Below are positions 61,674 to 64,000 of a stretch of 64,000 bases of DNA, one piece after another; positions within the stretch are counted from its first letter, which is position 1, and the number at the start of each line of letters is the position of its first letter. The DNA is taken from the NCBI RefSeq assembly GCF_000815105.2, contig NZ_CP010310.2, positions 868,001 through 932,000 on the forward strand, written 5' to 3'. The notes beneath the pieces are model-generated. The model was not told where the DNA came from. It saw only the letters and a program-made list of their open reading frames with translations, and ran no database searches. Made by a program: the position numbers and the translations under genes. The stretch comes from Pandoraea pulmonicola (GTDB taxonomy: Bacteria > Pseudomonadota > Gammaproteobacteria > Burkholderiales > Burkholderiaceae).

Positions 61674-63362
61674 ATGGAGGTAGTCTACACAGCGCTCATC
61701 CTGCTGTTCGTGGTGGCGCTGACCGGCGTGCTGGTCAGCTTCGTCAGGTTCCTGCCCGTGCCGCTCGTGCAGATTGCCGTGGGCGCCGCGCTCGCCTACC
61801 CGGGCGCGGGCCTGCACATCGACCTCGATCCCGAGATCTTCTTCCTGCTGTTCATCCCGCCGCTGCTCTTCGCCGACGGCTGGCGCATGCCCAAGCGCGA
61901 GTTCTGGCACCTGCGCGTGCCGATCCTCGCCATGGCGCTGGGCCTGGTGATCTTCACGGTGATCGGCGTGGGCTACTTCATCCACTGGTTGATCCCGTCG
62001 ATCCCGCTGGCCGTGGCGTTCGCGCTCGGCGGCGTGCTCTCGCCGACCGACGCCGTGGCCGTCTCCGCGCTCACCGGACGCATGCGCATGCCCACGCGGC
62101 TCATGCACGTGCTCGAAGGCGAAGCGATGATGAACGATGCCTCGGGGCTCGTCGTATTCAAGTTCGCGCTGGTGGCGGCGACCACGGGCCTCTTCTCGAT
62201 CGGCAGCGCCACGTTTTCGTTCTTCGTCATCGCGATCGGCGGTCTGCTCGCCGGCTGGGCGGTGACCTGGCTCTTCACGCAATTCCATCGCCGCGTGATG
62301 GACGCCACCAGCGAAGAGCCCGCGACCGTGGTGCTGCTGCTGTTGCTCATGCCGTTCGCCGCCTATCTGCTCGCGGAACATTTCGGCTTCTCGGGCATTC
62401 TCGCCGCCGTGGCCGCCGGCATGACGGTCAGCTCGACCGATCTGCTCAACAGCCGCACCGCCACGCGCATTCTCGGCAACGGCGTGTGGTCGATGCTTGA
62501 GTTCGTATTCAACGGCGCGGTGTTCGTGCTGCTCGGCCTGCAATTGCCCGACATCGTGCGTGCGGCATTGCGCCCGAGCGAGCATCTGTGGGGCACGCTC
62601 GTGAATCTGGGCGAGCTGATGTTCTACGTCGTCGCGATCTCGGCGGTGCTTATCGTGCTGCGCTTTTGCTGGGTATGGGTGGCGTGGCGCGTGATGTATT
62701 TCCTCGGCATGCGGCGCGGCGAGATCACCACGCGGCCGGGGCTGCGCTTCACCGGGGTGACGGCGCTCTCGGGCGTGCGCGGCGCGGTCACGCTCGCCGG
62801 TGCGCTGTCGGTGCCGCTGGCGTTGCCCGGCGGCGCACCGTTCCCCGGACGCGATCTGCTGATTTTTCTCGCCGCCGGCGTAATCCTTCTCTCGCTCATC
62901 GGCGGCAGCCTCGGCTTGCCCGTGTTGCTGCGCGGGGTGCGCTGGCCGGCCGAGGATCCGCGCAACCGGGAAATGAGCGAAGCGCGGCTGGCGGCGTCCG
63001 AAGCGGCGATCCGGGCCGTGGAATCGCTGCAGAAGGTCATCGCCAAGTCGGGCGACGAACTCGACACGGCCGTGTGCGCCGAAGCGGCGGCGCGCGTGAT
63101 GGGGCGCTATCGCCGCTCGCTCAACGCGTCGAGCGCCTCGGACGAAGCGCGCGAACGGGCGGTGCGCGAAGTGGAAGTGGAGCGGCGTCTGCGCGCGGCA
63201 GCCCTGCAGGCCGAGCGCGTGGAGCTCTCGCGCCTGCGCATCACCCATCGCATCAACGATGAAACGCTGCGCGAACTGCTCAGCGAAATCGACTTCGCCG
63301 AACTCGCGCTGGGCCCGGTCGATCCGGCCACCGGCAAACGGGCGAAGCGGCACAGACACTGA
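61674..63362 (+). CDS. CPA1-family Na+/H+ antiporter
   Basis: A 562-residue inner-membrane exchanger with ~12 helices. IFFLLFIPPLLFADGWRMPK matches the conserved FFxxLLPPI-type helix, ALGGVLSPTDAVAVSALTG carries the ion-binding TDAVA, and LEGEAMMNDASGLVVFKFAL the family EG-x-x-xND motif. A ~120-residue charged helical cytosolic tail follows. It exports Na+ or K+ for H+. It starts 52 bases after the oxidoreductase. Confidence 0.93.
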   Translation: MEVVYTALILLFVVALTGVLVSFVRFLPVPLVQIAVGAALAYPGAGLHIDLDPEIFFLLFIPPLLFADGWRMPKREFWHLRVPILAMALGLVIFTVIGVGYFIHWLIPSIPLAVAFALGGVLSPTDAVAVSALTGRMRMPTRLMHVLEGEAMMNDASGLVVFKFALVAATTGLFSIGSATFSFFVIAIGGLLAGWAVTWLFTQFHRRVMDATSEEPATVVLLLLLMPFAAYLLAEHFGFSGILAAVAAGMTVSSTDLLNSRTATRILGNGVWSMLEFVFNGAVFVLLGLQLPDIVRAALRPSEHLWGTLVNLGELMFYVVAISAVLIVLRFCWVWVAWRVMYFLGMRRGEITTRPGLRFTGVTALSGVRGAVTLAGALSVPLALPGGAPFPGRDLLIFLAAGVILLSLIGGSLGLPVLLRGVRWPAEDPRNREMSEARLAASEAAIRAVESLQKVIAKSGDELDTAVCAEAAARVMGRYRRSLNASSASDEARERAVREVEVERRLRAAALQAERVELSRLRITHRINDETLRELLSEIDFAELALGPVDPATGKRAKRHRH

Positions 63363-63421
63363 CGCGTGCCGGGTTCGGCAGGCGTTCGACATCACCCCGA
63401 TGAAAGGCAGGGAGAAAGATC

Positions 63422-63859
63422 ATGGAATGTCCGTTTTGCAACGGTGACGGCGGCGAAGTCGTGTGGCGCGACGCCGTGCTGCGCGTGGTGCTGGCCAACG
63501 AGAACGGCTACCCGGGGTTTGCGCGCGTGATCTGGCATACGCACGTGGCCGAAATGAGCGATTTGCCCGAGGCGGCGCGCGAGCACGTGATGCGTGCGGT
63601 GTTCGCCGTCGAGACGGCACAGCGCACGGTGATGTCGCCGCACAAGGTCAACGTGGCCAGCCTGGGCAACATGGTGCCGCACGTGCACTGGCACGTGATT
63701 CCGCGCTATCGCGACGACGCGCACTTTCCCGGCTCCGTATGGAGCGCGCCGCAGCGCGAGGTGCCCGAGGCGGTGCTCGCCGAGCGCGCGGCATGGGCGC
63801 CCGCGCTGCGCGAAGCCATCGTGGCAGAATTGGCGCGTATGCCGGCCTGGCCGGCTTGA
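63422..63859 (+). CDS. HIT-family protein (nucleotide hydrolase)
   Basis: A 145-residue histidine-triad protein. MECPFCNGDGGEVVWRDAVL has the N-terminal C-x-x-C, and NMVPHVHWHVIPRYRDD is the catalytic His-x-His-x-His. HIT proteins hydrolyse AMP-linked or dinucleotide substrates. GGGAGA precedes the ATG. Confidence 0.93.
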   Translation: MECPFCNGDGGEVVWRDAVLRVVLANENGYPGFARVIWHTHVAEMSDLPEAAREHVMRAVFAVETAQRTVMSPHKVNVASLGNMVPHVHWHVIPRYRDDAHFPGSVWSAPQREVPEAVLAERAAWAPALREAIVAELARMPAWPA

Positions 63860-64000
63860 ACGGTCATGAAGGGCGCCGAACGGTAGCAAGCGCAGCGACC
63901 GATGGCCGCATCGACGGACGCGTCGGCTGACCTCCGAGGCCCGAGCGGCTATACTGCCGGCCGGTGTGCCGCACGCGTCGCCACAGGTCGCCGCAGGTCG
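63860..64000. other. End of window, no gene assigned
   Basis: The 141 bp after the HIT gene hold a short direct repeat of CAGGTCGCC near the right edge and no supported start codon. A further gene may begin beyond the window. Confidence 0.3.

Noticed and set aside
57443..61675. A very long open frame (1410 codons) on the minus strand
   Set aside because: It is the antisense shadow of the DUF3683 oxidoreductase gene. Its product is an Arg/His/Ala/Val-rich string without domains, as high-GC antisense frames are.

Overview
The window is high-GC DNA whose gene content and order (queF next to a 5'-nucleotidase gene and ilvA, a giant FAD/Fe-S oxidoreductase, two-partner-secretion exoproteins, frequent LysR regulators) point to a Burkholderiaceae chromosome, most probably Pandoraea or a close relative. 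The family call rests on gene content and codon use; the genus is inference. I saw no rRNA, tRNA or CRISPR array.

Layout. 1-3177: end of a LysR gene, a DUF1059 protein, a YddG-type exporter, then a scarred stretch with an internally deleted LysR gene and a truncated SDR gene. 3178-20605: a contact-dependent inhibition / two-partner-secretion locus with a short TpsA, its TpsB transporter, a periplasmic PPIase, a 4000-residue CdiA-type exoprotein and a Zn-ribbon candidate immunity protein. 20606-27976: an AT-richer graveyard of orphan toxin/immunity modules. It holds an Imm74 gene, a displaced copy of 251 bp of cdiA, two tandem paralogous immunity genes each overlapping a relic toxin tail, three further toxin-tail/immunity pairs, a frameshifted RNase A-type toxin with a broken CdiI, and an IS5-family element that has beheaded a nuclease toxin. 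27977-35043: a LysR regulator divergent from a polar amino-acid or opine ABC transporter operon with an argininosuccinate-lyase-like C-N lyase; an IS110/IS1111 element sits at the 5' end of the binding-protein gene. 35138-36094: proline iminopeptidase.

36211-40891 is the most unusual part. It is a low-GC divergent cluster of a RimL-like acetyltransferase, an HTTM membrane protein and a small membrane protein on one strand, and a 112-residue peptide ending in Asn, an E1/ThiF enzyme with an apparent leader-binding N-terminal domain, a SAM methyltransferase and a DCC thiol-oxidoreductase on the other. I interpret it as a possible RiPP cluster of the microcin C (MccB) or pantocin (PaaA) E1-enzyme type, with the acetyltransferase as a candidate self-resistance gene. 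This is inference from domain content.

40892-64000 returns to chromosomal functions: a DHA2 drug exporter with its MarR regulator, a D-amino-acid module (alanine-racemase-like deaminase, RpiR regulator, D-aminoacylase, RidA), an orphan pair with a type III secretion chaperone-like TPR protein, queF, 5'-nucleotidase, ilvA, a MobA-like nucleotidyltransferase, a YqaA/DedA membrane protein, a two-subunit molybdenum hydroxylase, the DUF3683 oxidoreductase, a CPA1 Na+/H+ antiporter and a HIT protein.
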